The notes below the pieces were generated by a model, which was given only the letters and a program-made list of their open reading frames with translations, had not been told where the DNA came from and did no database searches. The position numbers were made by a program, and so were the translations under genes. 64,000 nucleotides of DNA from Tetragonia tetragonoides (taxonomy: Eukaryota; Streptophyta; Magnoliopsida; Caryophyllales; Aizoaceae). Below, piece by piece: positions 15,305 to 32,379 of the stretch. The stretch lies in contig CM076144.1 of NCBI GenBank assembly GCA_038025085.1, positions 14,415,501 through 14,479,500 on the forward strand. The letters are read 5' to 3'. Position 1 is the first letter of the stretch. Each line of letters opens with the position of its first letter.

Positions 15305-18206
15305 AAGCCCAAAAGCTACCAAAGTCCAGCATCTACCATATAAACCTGATTTCACCACAACAGACATTGTAAATCATCAGTGAACAAACATGCCAATGCA
15401 CTCATGCAAAACAGCTTTTACACATTACAGCATTTTTAAATGAAAGTTCAGATATTAATTTGCGTCTCAAAACTCTCGTCCATTGAAACACGGGTTCAGA
15501 AGTTCTCTTCTACCCTGAATTATCAATCACACCCACTGATGATATCTAAGTCATGAACAGAGCATCTACTGAGGTTTGAATGGTAAGTGTTAATTCTTAC
15601 ACATATACCTGTAACTAAACAACCAATTGTCTGATTGCATGTCACATTTTCAATCAAGAATATAATTTAAACTTGGAAAGGGCACCATAACTGAGCAGAG
15701 AAACTCATCTTTCCCCTCACAAAGGTTAAAATCCTACGCACAAACATCCTACCCCCCTAAATTAACAATATCAAACATCAAACAAAAAATCTCAAGCCGT
15801 AGACAGCACAGCATTATGCTCAGAGAATGTGAAAAAAACCAAGCCACAAAAGCAACCAGAGTCCAGCATCTACCATACAAACCTGATTTTGCCACAACAG
15901 ACATTGTAAATCGTCAGTCAAAACATCCCAATGTGCTCATGCAAAAATGCTTTAGACATTACGGTATTTTTAAATAAAAGTTAAGACATGTCAAAGTCCA
16001 TCACAAACTCTCCTCCAATGAAACATGTCTTCAAAAGTTCTCTTCTATCCAGAATTATCAAAATCATTCAATCATTCAAACCCATTGATAATAGCTAAAT
16101 CATGAACAAAGCATCTAGTTAGGTTTTGAATAGTGAGTGTTGTTTCTTACACAATATATACATGTAGAACGTAATTGAGCAAACCAAATTGTCTGATTGC
16201 ATGTCACATTTTCAATCAAGAATACAAATGCAGCCAAATACTATCCCTAAGAGCATCAACTACTCATATCAATTCCATAACGTCTCAATGAAGATAATTT
16301 AAGATTTTTAAAGGAGACCACAACTGAGCAGATAAACTCATCTTTCCCCGGGAAATTACAAAGGAGACCACAATTTTGCTACAAGCATAATTATCCTATC
16401 TCCCACAATTAAAAACATCCAAGATCAAACAAAAACAAATAACAAGATTCAAGGATGGCGTTCTACTACGTGAACGAGGCATACCACAACAGACATTGTA
16501 AATCATCAGTGAACAAACATGTCAAAGCGCTCATGCAAAAATGCTTTACACATTATAGGTACGACATGTCAGTATCCATCTTAAACTCTCCACGGGTTCA
16601 GAAGTTCTCTTCTAGCCAGAATTATCAAAAATCATTCACACTCACTGATGATATGTAAGACATGAGCAGAGCATCTAGTGAGGTCTTGAATGCTGATGAG
16701 TGTTCTTTCTCACACAAGACATAGTTGTAGACCGTAACTAAAGGAGACGAAATTGTATGATTGCATGTCACATTTTCAATCAAGAACATAAATGGAGCCA
16801 AATTCTATCCCTACGAGCATCAACTACTCACATCAACTCCATAACTTCTCAACGAAGATAATTTAAGATTTTGAAAGGAGACCATAACTGAGCAGATAAA
16901 TACATCTATCCCCGGGAAATTACAAAGGAGACAACAATTTTGCTAGAGGCATAATTATCCTATCTCCCACAATTAAAAACATCCAACATCAAACAAAAAC
17001 AAAAACAAATAACAAGATCTACGGATGCCGTTCTACTATGTGAACGAGGCATACCACAACCGAGATTGTAAATCATCAATGAACAAACATGCCAAAGCGC
17101 ACATGCAAAAATGCTTTACACATTACAGTTAAGACATGTCAATTTCCATCTTAAACTCTCCACGGGTTCAGAAGTTCTCTTTTACCCAGAATTATTAAAA
17201 ATCATTCACACCCACTGATGATATGTAAGTCATGAACAGAGCATCTAGCGAGGTCTTGAATGATGAGTGTTCTTTTTCACACAAGACATAGTTGTAGACC
17301 GTAACTAAACAAGACCAAATTGTATGATTGCATATCAAATTTTCAATCAAGAATATAAATGGAGCCAAATTCTATCCCTACGAGCATCAACACTCACATG
17401 AGTCACATCAACTCCATAACTTCTCAATGAAGATAGCTTAAGATTTTGAAAGGAGACCATGACTCAGCAGATAAACTCATCTTTCCTCGGGAAATTTACA
17501 AAGGAGACCATAATTTAGTTACAGGCATAATATCCTATCTCCCGAAATTAAAAATGTCAAACATCAAACAAAAACAAATAACAAGATTCAAGGATGGCGT
17601 TCTACTAAATGAACAAGGCATACCACAACCGACGTTGTAATCATCAGTGAACAAACATGCCAATGCGCTCATGCAAAAATGCTTTACACATTACAGCATT
17701 TTAAAATTACAGTTAACACATGACAATTTTGATCTTAAACTCTCCTACAATGGAACACGGGTTCAGAGGTTATCTTCTACCCAGAATTATAAAAAATCAT
17801 TCACACCCACTGATGACCTGTAAGTCATGAACAGAGCATCTAGTGAGGTCTTGAATGATGAGTGTTCTTTCTCACACGAGACATACTTGTAGACCGTAGC
17901 TAAACAAGACCAGATTGTATGATTGCATGTCACATTTTCAATCAGGAATATAAATGCAGCAAAATTCTACCTAAGAGCATGAACTACTCACATCAAAAAC
18001 ATCACTTTTCAATGAAGATAATTTAGATTTTTTAAAGGAAACCATAATGCAGCAGAGAAACTCATATTTCACCTCACAAAGGTTAAAGCTATACTGCTAC
18101 AGCCATAATCATATACACAAACATTGTATCTACCAAAATTAAAAATATCCATTAAAAGCAAATCACAAAATTTAACGATGGCGTTCTACTACGTAAACTA
18201 GTCATA
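15305..18206 (+). repeat. Nested subrepeats of about 570 bp (U3)
   Basis: Same five-copy block as in U1; the shared motif starts near 15355, 15892, 16484, 17054 and 17623. Copies at the same place in different units are far more alike than neighbouring copies inside one block, so the block was already present before the large unit was amplified. Confidence 0.9.
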
Positions 18207-18257
18207 AAAGTACTTGATACTAGAAGAGAGCAGCCAAAAAACATGTTTATTGCTGGG

Positions 18258-18768
18258 TTAGAGCCGAGGCATGCAACTACTGTTTTGCAACAAGAGAAAG
18301 ACAAACAAATAAATAAACAGCACTAATTTCAAAGGGAGTATAATAATATACAACTAATGCAGTGGAGTATAGTTTAATAGTTACCTAGACGCAGAAATAC
18401 GTTTAGCAGCAGTGTCAATACCACCTCCACCACGGCTCTTCATCGACCTAACGCCATAAACCCTTAAAACCCAAAAACATTGTCAGAAACCCTAATTGAA
18501 AAGGGAAAATCACCCTAATTGAAATTGAAAAATCGAAAAAGGAAATTCAAGGAATCAATTTCAAAGAGAGATGATAGAAATGGAGCATAAATAAAGCCCT
18601 AGAAAAGGAAAAGAAGAGAAGAAGAAAGGAGATGGGAAAATGATACCTCGATTTAGGGTTGAACAATCTCCTGGCGACAGCAGAATCACGTTGATCAAAA
18701 TAGACAGTTTTGTTGCGGGATCGTAAGTTGTAAGATGAATTTTGCTCAGATAATCTGGTTACCGCCAT
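18258..18768 (-). CDS. Small basic three-exon protein, unrecognised (U3 copy)
   Basis: Intact copy of the small gene: exons 18768-18647, 18447-18385 and 18279-18258, all splice sites canonical and identical to U1. The only clear coding change from U1 is Tyr for Phe at residue 13. TATA box at 18920-18927 and AATAAA just after the stop. The U2 copy was removed by deletion, so the next gene to the left is in U1. Confidence 0.5.
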
Positions 18769-18919
18769 TATCAAAGCTTGAGTTTTTCTCTCTCTTCTCT
18801 TCTCTCTCTGCGTGGTTTTCTTCCTCTCTCTAAGCTTCACTGTTTTCTGCTCTCTCAAGTCTTTTTCTCTCTACTGTAGCTAGTCTTAACACTAATGGTG
18901 GTAATAATAATGTGCGCTC

Positions 18920-18927
18920 CTTTTATA
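18920..18927 (-). promoter_or_regulatory. TATA box of small gene (U3)
   Basis: Same TATAAAAG as in U1, at the same spacing from the start codon. Confidence 0.55.
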
Positions 18928-19442
18928 AATGCTACACCGCCTTTTTTTTCTTTCCTTTTTTCTTATAAACCGCCATTCTTATTATTTTCCTTTCCTTTTT
19001 ATTTTAATCCCGCGTCCTTTTTGTTTGGCAGTTTCTTTTTCTTTCCTTTTTGTTTGTTTTTTGTTGTTGCTGCTTGCGTGACCCACAAGGACACTAAAAG
19101 AACGTGTTTGTTATTTATGCAGTTTCCTAGCAAATAGGGTCAGCACGCACAACGAACTCATTTTTGCTTTCTCAAGTTCAAAGATGTGGCCATCATCAGT
19201 ATCAATCTTTAATTTTCAGTACAATACAATACAAAACTCCCTCACTTAAGTAGTTTACCTCATCACCTGAATTATTGACAGGCTTTACGTACCAAAATAC
19301 TTTTTGTGTTTTTGGAAATTGTATTGATACACTCATTTTCATGAATGAGTTGGCAAATTTTCACTGGTTTGTAAAGTAATGGGTTAAAAAAATAAAAAGA
19401 AAAGCCCCTTCATAATTATTCTTTTTTTAGTGATCTTCATAA

Positions 19443-20269
19443 TCTATATATATATATATATATATATATATAGGTGGATGTTGCACATTGTTAGATGGAC
19501 ACCTAGGCATCTATGTAGGTGCTTACTATTATCATCATTTGACATGTGTAATCCATGTCATACAAACAATTAATGTTTTACATTCATACATTGAATTTGA
19601 TGCACATTTAATTAACTCATGATTCAATTTATGTGGTTAATTTAATTAGTTTGACAATTAAGTGATTGATTAATATATTTTGAGAAAATTAATGTATTAT
19701 AATTGTTGAAATTTATTTGGATCAAATATAAAAATCTATATTGAGTCAAAATAAATTATTCGATTTGGAGTGAACATTTAGATCGACATTTAAATTGTAA
19801 TTTTGGTTTTGACTTGGGCTTATTCATTTGGAGTTCCAATTCAAAAAATTCCAACTTAATTTCAATCGATCCATTTGATACTTATGATATGTTTTTATTG
19901 GAATGGATACCGCAGTAAAATATTAATAGTAGTATGGTTGCATTAGTGGTAGTGGTGATATATTGGACTGGATATTGGACACTAGATAATGGAGTAAATT
20001 GCAATAAAAATAATAAACAAGTTTGGTATACAAACCAACAGATTTATATCATGATTGACGATAAATGAGATATTGTATACGAAGTATTTTTTATACTTTG
20101 TCCTACAAATGATGCAATATTGTAAGTTTGTAGCATATTAAAGGGATATGACATTTGCATACTTATGGTCCAGATATGATATATGCGAAATATATCTTGA
20201 AATATACATTTATAAATATTTTATTTAATATTAACACACAAACCGTGCATCGCACGAGAATGTAACTAG
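19443..20269 (+). mobile_element. Non-autonomous Helitron (U3)
   Basis: 827-bp element with Helitron hallmarks: begins TC (TCTATATAT) after A, ends CTAG before T, and has a hairpin CGTGC-ATC-GCACG at 20244-20256, ten or so bases before the end. No target duplication and no terminal inverted repeat, as expected for Helitrons. No coding capacity for RepHel. Related sequence, much more diverged, occurs at 58.1-58.8 kb. Confidence 0.8.
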
Positions 20270-23026
20270 TTATACCTAATAATAAATATATAATTGTTCC
20301 TACTAATTAGATGTGATATATACTCCCTACAGTAATTTATCATTTAACCTCATTTGTTACTAAAATAAACATATGATTGTTTTAATTTTATTAGAGTAAA
20401 AATGAGGATATCATACGCTCGATATGTATGAGAATCATTGTCTTTTTTTTCCTATTACAATGGTTTGTGGTGGCATTATGTAAAGTAACTAATGACCGTC
20501 GTTTGTGTCGCATTATAATATAAACTCTACAAGTTTGTAGGACCAATTTATTCTTATTTTTTGATTATTTTTGTCCTTTGCCTGGCCACACCTGCGAATC
20601 TGCGATGGGAATCTTGCTTGTTGTAACTTGTTTCGACACCTGAAGCTTCCAACTTATTAAACCTTTATTTTTTATTAGAAAATTGATTGTCTCCTACAAA
20701 GGAGACTCATGCTTACTAAGATTCCCACAAGGAAACATAATTGATAAAGTCCTAGAAACAAGTCAAGCAAGTGATGAATAATTACACGTAGAAGGAAAGT
20801 TGAAGTCCAAAAGCTATGTTCAACCAGTGTATTACCAAAGCGCCAAAGCGGTAAGGAGTAAAAGACGGGTGAATGGGGGATAACTGTGTGTGTCATTCAT
20901 TCCAGATTTTCTTGTTCTTTGGAAATTTTATGACCCTTCTAATTCTATATGTGCATATCATGATGTGTCAAATTGTTCCTAAGTTGTTACTTGCATCTTC
21001 AATAATGGCTAGATGTTAAAGAAAAATTAAAAATATTCCACTAGTATAATTTGTAGTCTTTGCCATTCATTTCTTTCGGATCATATAAAATATTGAACTA
21101 CTTATTATTAATAATAGTGTTGATCAATTCCTTTTGCAAAATGAAAAATTGTCATTCGTCAATGTAAAAAAAATAACTAATTAATATAGCTATAGTTCGG
21201 ATTATACTATTAACCATTTCAAAGACTACTACAATATCAAATATAAATAGGCTATTTTATTTCAAAGCCAAATATAAATAAAAATAAATCAAATCTTCCT
21301 CATCTCATCACACATCCTCCAGCTATCTTTAACTTTGAGTACGTACAGTACTAGCACAAATATCAAAGTGTAGGTACGTTGCCAACGGTTTTGGATTTCC
21401 AACTATTTGACAGCTTTAGCCTTTATTTCATTTGTCTTGTACGTCCTTTTTTTATAACTTCAGTCCAAATTATTCCGTACCTAAATATCTCCCTTCCCCT
21501 AGTCCCCATGACCCCCTTTTTTTTGTTGCAAAGTGCAGTCCCATGACCCTTTTTCAGTACTCGTTCGGAGTATCATTTTGGTATTTTCATGGATTAAAAA
21601 ATTAAACTAGAGCAATTATTATTACGTACAATCAATGTCACTCCTCTCAAGCTTTCATATCACTCTACTCAAAAGTTTTAGTGGTTGACAATCACTATAA
21701 TATAAGACTAATCATTATCTAACTACAATATTAATTAGTTAGATCCAAATAAAAAATATAATAACTTGTTTTATCAGTAAATATAAATTTTATTAATGAT
21801 TACGCATTTGCTAAAATACAACATTAGTGGAAATAAGCTACTACGTGTCACGAATTTATTACTCGCTTCTAAAAAATGGTTTTGAACATATATATTCAGT
21901 CTAAATAAATGAATTAAGGATCAAGTCTTCAACATCGTTGGCGAATGAAGGCAATTAACTACTGATCGTAAGAGTGAAGGGATTAATTTATCTCAAAAAT
22001 TGCTTTAAAAAAATAAAATGTTTTTGATACCTTAGCAAAATACCTTCTTTTTTTCTGGACAGTAATTTTAGCAAAACACTATTATTGTTGCGCCTGAAAA
22101 TGTTTTATTATTCGTTATCTACAGGCTACAGCTCCTTTTTCTGGTTTGTGATATTAAGTACCCTAATAAGTACCGTTGTCGATCACTGTTTTGATATGTT
22201 TCTTGATAAGTTCTGCTTCAAATACCTAAATAAATTTCAAGCTGGGATGATGAAGACCAAGGGTCTTACCAATTGCCATGCAGTTATTATTTCTATGCAT
22301 GGTTGTTCCTAGATAGAAATAACTGTGGAGGCTTAAGAAAAATACACTGATGATAATATGAGGCACCTTTTTGCAAGTTAATTACTTGTTTTACTTGAAA
22401 ATTTCAGGTTTTATAGTTTTCACTGAATAAAAAATATGTTGAGATATCAATTAATTAAGATTAAATTAGTCTTCAGTACCATACATATATAAAAGCACGC
22501 AATTAAGATGTTGTTTGAAGTACTAAATAAACTAGAATTGGGGAATTCTAGCTCTATTACAAATCATAGTAATACATATCATAAGCTTGGTATGTGCGTG
22601 GGATCGATCGTCACATACATAAAATGTAACAAAATTATTACAAGCCTCGATCTAGTTCATCAGTCATACGATCTAGATGTTCAACTAACACCGATAATAG
22701 AATCACTAGCATAATATTAATTGAACCATAAGCGCAAATAATTAAGTGCTACTTGATTGTTAATAATAAGCTAGCTAGGGTTGATCAAAAACACTGCAGC
22801 AACAATTACATTGTTGAAAGATCAAAGATACACCCACAGCCCACTGTACTATTGTAAGTTATAACCTGATGTCACCAAGGACAAAAAAAAAACATAAATT
22901 GTGAGTTAATTAAATTACAACCATGCAGGGAAAGTCAGAAGAGTAGGTATGAGAAGGCGCAGCTTACCCATACAATAGAGATTTGCAGCTAGCCAAAGTT
23001 AAAAGGACAACGACTTAGAATAATTA

Positions 23027-25033
<2,007 letters not shown>

Positions 25034-25515
25034 GATAATGGTAACTAGCTAGTTATTGTTGATGATGCTAATTAACTAACTTGGTATTGCTAATGAACTT
25101 ATAATGTATTAATGGTGGATGGAAGTCCCGATGATAATTCAGAAACTGTATGTGTGACGATCAATGAAGCTCTGAAATAGGCACCCAATGTCTCTGGTCT
25201 CTCCTTATGCTCATTCATTTAAATGAAGCCAATAAGTCCTTTTGCAGGAGAATCTTTGAACTATATATGATGAGTGTGATTCTGATTCCTCCCATTATTG
25301 TGGGTGACAGAGACTCATGAATTGACTAGGAAAGAGAAAGATAGACAGACGGACACGGTGCTAACTTTGAACAAATGCTAACATACAACTATGGAGCTAA
25401 TATACATACATACATGGTACATCACATGTCATTTCCTTTGTTTTTCTCTACTTTGGTTATGAGTTTTCGGATTATTATAGTGAAAGTGATTTTAAGCAAA
25501 AAGAAGTAGAAATTT

Positions 25516-25804
25516 GGTGGGTTCTTTACAACTCATCATGGTTCGGTCAATTCAATTAATTAAGTTCAGTGGACTTGTATGTTTCAATTCAATTATCAAT
25601 TTTTTTTATGCATATTAGCGCGTTTTTTAAGGCTAAATTAAAATGAACTGAATTGATCAACATATATCATTATTGAAATGAAATGATAATTACTGAATTG
25701 AATTGAACTGAAAATCACTGATTTAATACAAGATTACCGTTGAATTGGAATGAACTGAACTGAACTGAACTGAACTGACTAGATAAAATCTAAACAACAC
25801 ACCC
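25516..25804. mobile_element. CTGAA-rich MITE (U3)
   Basis: Same insertion as in the other units; it lies upstream of the DUF3615 gene. The right end CACACCC is followed by TTA. Confidence 0.6.
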
Positions 25805-27389
25805 TTAATATTCAATTCAGTTTTAGTTAAGTAAAGTTCAATTTAATTTTAGTTTAGTGAAAAGAACAATCTTGTACTAATGATAAAATTTAGAGAAATA
25901 AATTTATATTTGTAATTGTATTTTAACTTTTCATGAAAGACAATTTCTCTTTTCCTTGATTCAAAAAAAAAGACTACCAAGTATTATTTCACGACAAAAT
26001 GACCCTCTTAATTGAAAGTTTACTTTCTTACACAAATTTTTGTATACCACTATTTTCAAATATTAAAAATGCTTAAACTGTTGGTAGAAAAGGAACAACA
26101 TTATGACTCTCTAGCTATAATATAGTCGTTAATTTCAAATAGGTTACTCATTTAGGTTTGGTGATTAGACTGATATATCATATATGATTTGGTGGCCTCG
26201 TGCCTTTTAGACCCTACTAACTGGACAAATTAAATCAGTATGGGTTCTCACAACACACGAGTCAAAGTTGTCTTCCAAAACAATGTCCCAACCTTGTTAT
26301 TACACAGAAATGACAAGTTAAGATTATTACTGTTGACTTTTATATATGCTTGTTTTTTGATATATATTTTTTTCCCATTGCAGTGATTGAAGCAATGGAG
26401 AGTCAACTAAATATCATGGCTAATAGAGGAGATGGTCCTGGGCGTATTAAACTGTCACTTTAACAGCTTATAAACGTCCAGTCCAAAATGAAGTCACTCA
26501 ACACCATAAGTAAGACTTTAGATTGGATTCGTTCCAATGGTGTAGTTGCTGCGGTAGATTAGAACCATAGAGGACGGGAAAAGGTCGTAATTAATCAAAT
26601 ATTTCTTAATATATGAACTCGTACGGCGTAAGGTTTTGTAGAAACAATGGGATGGGAGATATAACGCCAAAGTTGATCCATTTCGGTTACGCAATGAAGG
26701 AAATCTATGCAGTTTAGTTTGAGTAATTTCTAGTTGTTTTCTGTTTATTATATTTATCAATTTCTAATTTTCAAGATTATGTATTAAGTATGTTGAACTA
26801 GACCTACGAGGTTCTCAGTAAGTAAAACTCTGAAGAGATTATTAGAATGTAAGAGGAAATGGTGAAGATCACTTGTGTTGTAGGAGCAGTTCTCGGCAAT
26901 CTACTATAAAAACCAGCCAATTTGCAAGAGCACTTCAATATTACAGGAATCATGCATTTTCGACAGACATCCTCAAGATCTGAGTGTCTCTTCATCTGGA
27001 CAAAAATACGGACAAAGCTTTCCTACCACAGATAGGAACACCATATCATCGTTTAAACGAGATTCCGTATCTGAACAGAAAAACTCTTCTTTTCCAGTAT
27101 CACATTGATATATCGACATGGAAGACATTGCCACACAATATCATTGAAAATGGAGAACTAACTCATTACACACTTGCCAGTTTGTTACAATAAAGTGTTA
27201 TCAGCCAGAGAGAGAGAGGTACAGGCCAGGGTCTTAAAATAGCGTACTTCATTACACACTTGCCAGTTTGTTACAATAAAGGGTTCATATGCAGATATTT
27301 CTAGCCATTAATACATATAAGTAATTAACTCATTAGCAGAGCCCTCTAGCCTAGATAACACAGCATTATGCTAACATGTTGTGAAAGCC

Positions 27390-30291
27390 AAGCCCAAAAG
27401 CTACCAAAGTCCAGCATCTACCATATAAACCTGATTTCACCACAACAGACATTGTAAATCATCAGTGAACAAACATGCCAATGCACTCATGCAAAACAGC
27501 TTTTACACATTACAGCATTTTTAAATGAAAGTTCAGATATTAATTTGCGTCTCAAAACTCTCGTCCATTGAAACACGGGTTCAGAAGTTCTCTTCTACCC
27601 TGAATTATCAATCACACCCACTGATGATATCTAAGTCATGAACAGAGCATCTACTGAGGTTTGAATGGTGAGTGTTAATTCTTACACATATACCTGTAAC
27701 TAAACAACCAATTGTCTGATTGCATGTCACATTTTCAATCAAGAATATAATTTAAACTTGGAAAGGACACCATAACTGAGCAGAGAAACTCATCTTTCCC
27801 CTCACAAAGGTTAAAATCCTACGCACAAACATCCTACCCCCCTAAATTAACAATATCAAACATCAAACAAAAAATCTCAAGCCGTAGACAGCACAACATT
27901 ATGCTCAGAGAATGTGAAAAAAACCAAGCCACAAAAGCAACCAGAGTCCAGCATCTACCATACAAACCTGATTTTGCCACAACAGACATTGTAAATCGTC
28001 AGTCAAAACATCCCAATGTGCTCATGCAAAAATGCTTTAGACATTACGGTATTTTTAAATAAAAGTTAAGACATGTCAAAGTCCATCACAAACTCTCCTC
28101 CAGTGAAACATGTCTTCAGAAGTTCTCTTCTATCCAGAATTATCAAAATCATTCAATCATTCAAACCCATTGATAATAGCTAAATCATGAACAAAGCATC
28201 TAGTTAGGTTTTGAATGGTGAGTGTTGTTTCTTACACAATATATACCTGTAGAACGTAATTGAGCAAACCAAATTGTCTGATTGCATGTCACATTTTCAA
28301 TCAAGAATACAAATGCAGCCAAATACTATCCCTAAGAGCATCAACTACTCATATCAATTCCATAACGTCTCAATGAAGATAATTTAAGATTTTTAAAGGA
28401 GACCACAACTGAGCAGATAAACTCATCTTTCCCCGGGAAATTACAAAGGAGACCACAATTTTGCTACAAGCATAATTATCCTATCTCCCACAATTAAAAA
28501 CATCCAAGATCAAACAAAAACAAATAACAAGATTCAAGGATGGCGTTCTACTACGTGAACGAGGCATACCACAACAGACATTGTAAATCATCAATGAACA
28601 AACATGTCAAAGCGCTCATGCAAAAATGCTTTACACATTATAGGTACGACATGTCAGTATCCATCTTAAACTCTCCACGGGTTCAGAAGTTCTCTTCTAG
28701 CCAGAATTATCAAAAATCATTCACACTCACTGATGATATGTAAGACATGAGGAGAGCATCTAGTGAGGTCTTGAATGGTGATGAGTGATCTTTCTCACAC
28801 AAGACATAGTTGTAGACCGTAACTAAACGAGACCAAATTGTATGATTGCATGTCACATTTTCAATCAAGAACATAAATGGAGCCAAATTCTATCCCTACG
28901 AGCATCAACTACTCACATCAACTCCATAACTTCTCAACGAAGATAATTTAAGATTTTGAAAGGAGACCACAACTGAGCAGATAAATACATCTATCCCCGG
29001 GAAATTACAAAGGAGACAACAATTTTGCTAGAAGCATAATTATCCTATCTCCCACAATTAAAAACATCCAACATCAAATAAAAACAAAAACAAATAACAA
29101 GATCTACGGATGCCGTTCTACTATGTGAACGAGGCATACCACAACCGACATTATAAATCATCAATGAACAAACATGCCAAAGCGCACATGCAAAAATGCT
29201 TTACACATTACAGTTAAGACATGTCAATTTCCATCTTAAACTCTCCACGGGTTCAGAAGTTCTCTTTTACCCAGAATTATTAAAAATCATTCACACCCAC
29301 TGATGATATGTAAGTCATGAACAGAGCATCTAGCGAGGTCTTGAATGATGTGTGTTCTTTTTCACACAAGACATAGTTGTAGACCGTAACTAAACAAGAC
29401 CAAATTGTATGATTGCATATCAAATTTTCAATCAAGAATATAAATGGAGCCAAATTCTATCCCTACGAGCATCAACACTCACATGAGTCACATCAACTCC
29501 ATAACTTCTCAATGAAGATAGCTTAAGATTTTGAAAGGAGACCATGACTCAGCAGATAAACTCATCTTTCCTCGGGAAATTTACAAAGGAGACCATAATT
29601 TAGTTACAGGCATAATATCCTATCTCCCGAAATTAAAAATGTCAAACATCAAACAAAAACAAATAACAAGATTCAAGGATGGCGTTCTACTAAATGAACA
29701 AGGCATACCACAACCGACATTGTAATCATCAGTGAACAAACATGCCAATGCGCTCATGCAAAAATGCTTTACACATTACAGCATTTTAAAATTACAGTTA
29801 ACACATGACAATTTTGATCTTAAACTCTCCTACAATGGAACACGGGTTCAGAGGTTATCTTCTACCCAGAATTATAAAAAATCATTCACACCCACTGATG
29901 ACATGTAAGTCATGAACAGAGCATCTAGTGAGGTCTTGAATGATGAGTGTTCTTTCTCACACGAGACATACTTATAGACCGTAGCTAAACAAGACCAGAT
30001 TGTATGATTGCATGTCACATTTTCAATCAGGAATATAAATGCAACAAAATTCTACCTAAGAGCATGAACTACTCACATCAAAAACATCACTTTTCAATGA
30101 AGATAATTTCGATTTTTTAAAGGAAACCGTAATGCAGCAGAGAAACTCATATTTCACCTCACAAAGGTTAAAGCTATACTGCTACAGCCATAATCATATA
30201 CACAAACATTGTATCTACCAAAATTAAAAATATCCATTAAAAGCAAATCACAAAATTTAACGATGGCGTTCTACTACGTAAACTAGTCATA
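27390..30291 (+). repeat. Nested subrepeats of about 570 bp (U4)
   Basis: Same five-copy block, collinear with U1 and U3, ending just before the last exon of the small gene. Confidence 0.9.
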
Positions 30292-30342
30292 AAAGTACTT
30301 GATACTAGAAGAGAGCAGCCAAAAAACATGTTTATTGCTGGG

Positions 30343-30853
30343 TTAGAGCCGAGGCATGCAACTACTGTTTTGCAACAAGAGAAAGACAAACAAATAAATA
30401 AACAACACTAATTTCAAAGGGAGTATAATAATATACAACTAATGCAGTGGAGTATAGTTTAATAGTTACCTAGACGCAGAAATACGTTTAGCAGCAGTGT
30501 CAATACCACCTCCACCACGGCTATTCATCGACCTAACGCCATAAACCCTTAAAACCCAAAAACATTGTTAGAAACCCTAATTGAAAAGGGAAAATCACCC
30601 TAATTGAAATTGAAAAATCGAAAAAGGAAATTCAAGGAATCAATTTCAAAGAGAGATGATAGAAATGGAGCATAAATAAAGCCCTAGAAAAGGAAAAGAA
30701 GAGAAGAAGAAAGGAGATGGGAAAATGATACCTCGATTTAGGGTTGAACAATCTCCTGGCGACAGCAGAATCACGTTGATCAAAATAGACAGTTTTGTTG
30801 CGGGATCGTAAGTTGTAAGATGAATTTTGCTCAGATAATCTGGTTACCGCCAT
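30343..30853 (-). CDS. Small basic three-exon protein, unrecognised (U4 copy)
   Basis: Intact copy with exon 1 at 30853-30732 and stop at 30343-30345. In exon 2 a substitution changes Lys to Asn in the SMKS segment. Frame and splice sites are unchanged. TATA box at 31005-31012. Confidence 0.5.
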
Positions 30854-31004
30854 TATCAAAGCTTGAGTTTTTCTCTCTCTTCTCTTCTCTCTCTGCGTGG
30901 TTTTCTTCCTCTCTCTAAGCTTCACTGTTTTCTGCTCTCTCAAGTCTTTTTCTCTCTACTGTAGCTAGTCTTAACACTAATGGTGGTAATAATAATGTGC
31001 GCTC

Positions 31005-31012
31005 CTTTTATA
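31005..31012 (-). promoter_or_regulatory. TATA box of small gene (U4)
   Basis: Same TATAAAAG motif and spacing as in the other units. Confidence 0.55.
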
Positions 31013-31528
31013 AATGCTACACCGCCTTTTTTTTCTTTCCTTTTTTCTTATAAACCGCCATTCTTATTATTTTCCTTTCCTTTTTATTTTAATCCCGCGT
31101 CCTTTTTGTTTGGCAGTTTCTTTTTCTTTCCTTTTTGTTTGTTTTTTGTTGTTGCTGCTTGCGTGACCCACAAGGACACTAAAAGAACGTGTTTGTTATT
31201 TATGCAGTTTCCTAGCAAATAGGGTCAGCACGCACAACGAACTCATTTTTGCTTTCTCAAGTTCAAAGATGTGGCCATCATCAGTATCAATCTTTAATTT
31301 TCAGTACAATACAATATAAAACTCCCTCACTTAAGTAGTTTACCTCATCACCTGAATTATTGACAGGCTTTACGTACCAAAATACTTTTTGTGTTTTTGG
31401 AAATTGTATTGATACACTCATTTTCATGAATGAGTTGGCAAATTCTCACTGGTTTGTAAAGTAATGGGTTAAAAAAATAAAAAGAAAAGCCCCTTCATAA
31501 TTATTCTTTTTTTTAGTGATCTTCATAA

Positions 31529-31586
<58 letters not shown>

Positions 31587-32379
31587 GATGTTGCACATTG
31601 TTAGATGGACACCTAGGCATCTATGTAGGTGCTTACTATTATCATCATTTGACATGTGTAATCCATGTCATACAAACAATTAATGTTTTAAATTCATACA
31701 TTGAATTTGATGCACATTTAATTAACTCATGATTCAATGTATGTGGTTAATTTAATTAGTTTGACTATTAAGTGATTAATTAATATACTTTGAGGAAATT
31801 AATGTATTATAATTGTTGAAATTTATTTGGATCAAATATAAAAATCTATATTGAGTCAAAATAAATTATTCGATTTGGAGTGAACATTTAGATCGACATT
31901 TAAATTGTAATTTTGGTTTTGACTTGGGCTTATTCATTTGGAGTTCCAATTCAAAAAATTCCAACTTAATTTCAATCGATCCATTTGATACTTATGATAT
32001 GTTTTTATTGGAATGGATACCGCAGTAAAATATTAATAGTAGTATGGTTGCATTAGTGGTAGTGGTGATATATTGGACTGGATATTGGACACTAGATAAT
32101 GGAGTAAATTGCAATAAAAATAATAAACAAGTTTGGTATACAAACCAACAGATTTATATCATGATTGACGATAAATGAGATATTGTATACGAAGTATTTT
32201 TTATACTTTGTCCTACAAATGATGCAATATTGTAAGTTTGTAGCATATTAAAGGGATATGACATTTGCATACTTATGGTCCAGATATGATATATGCGAAA
32301 TATATCTTGAAATATACATTTATAAATATTTTATTTAATATTAACACACAAACCGTGCATCGCACGAGAATGTAACTAG
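31529..32379 (+). mobile_element. Non-autonomous Helitron (U4)
   Basis: Same element as in U3 with the same TC start and CTAG end; 851 bp because its AT tract is longer. Since U1, U3 and U4 share the insertion site, it inserted before the array was amplified. Confidence 0.8.
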
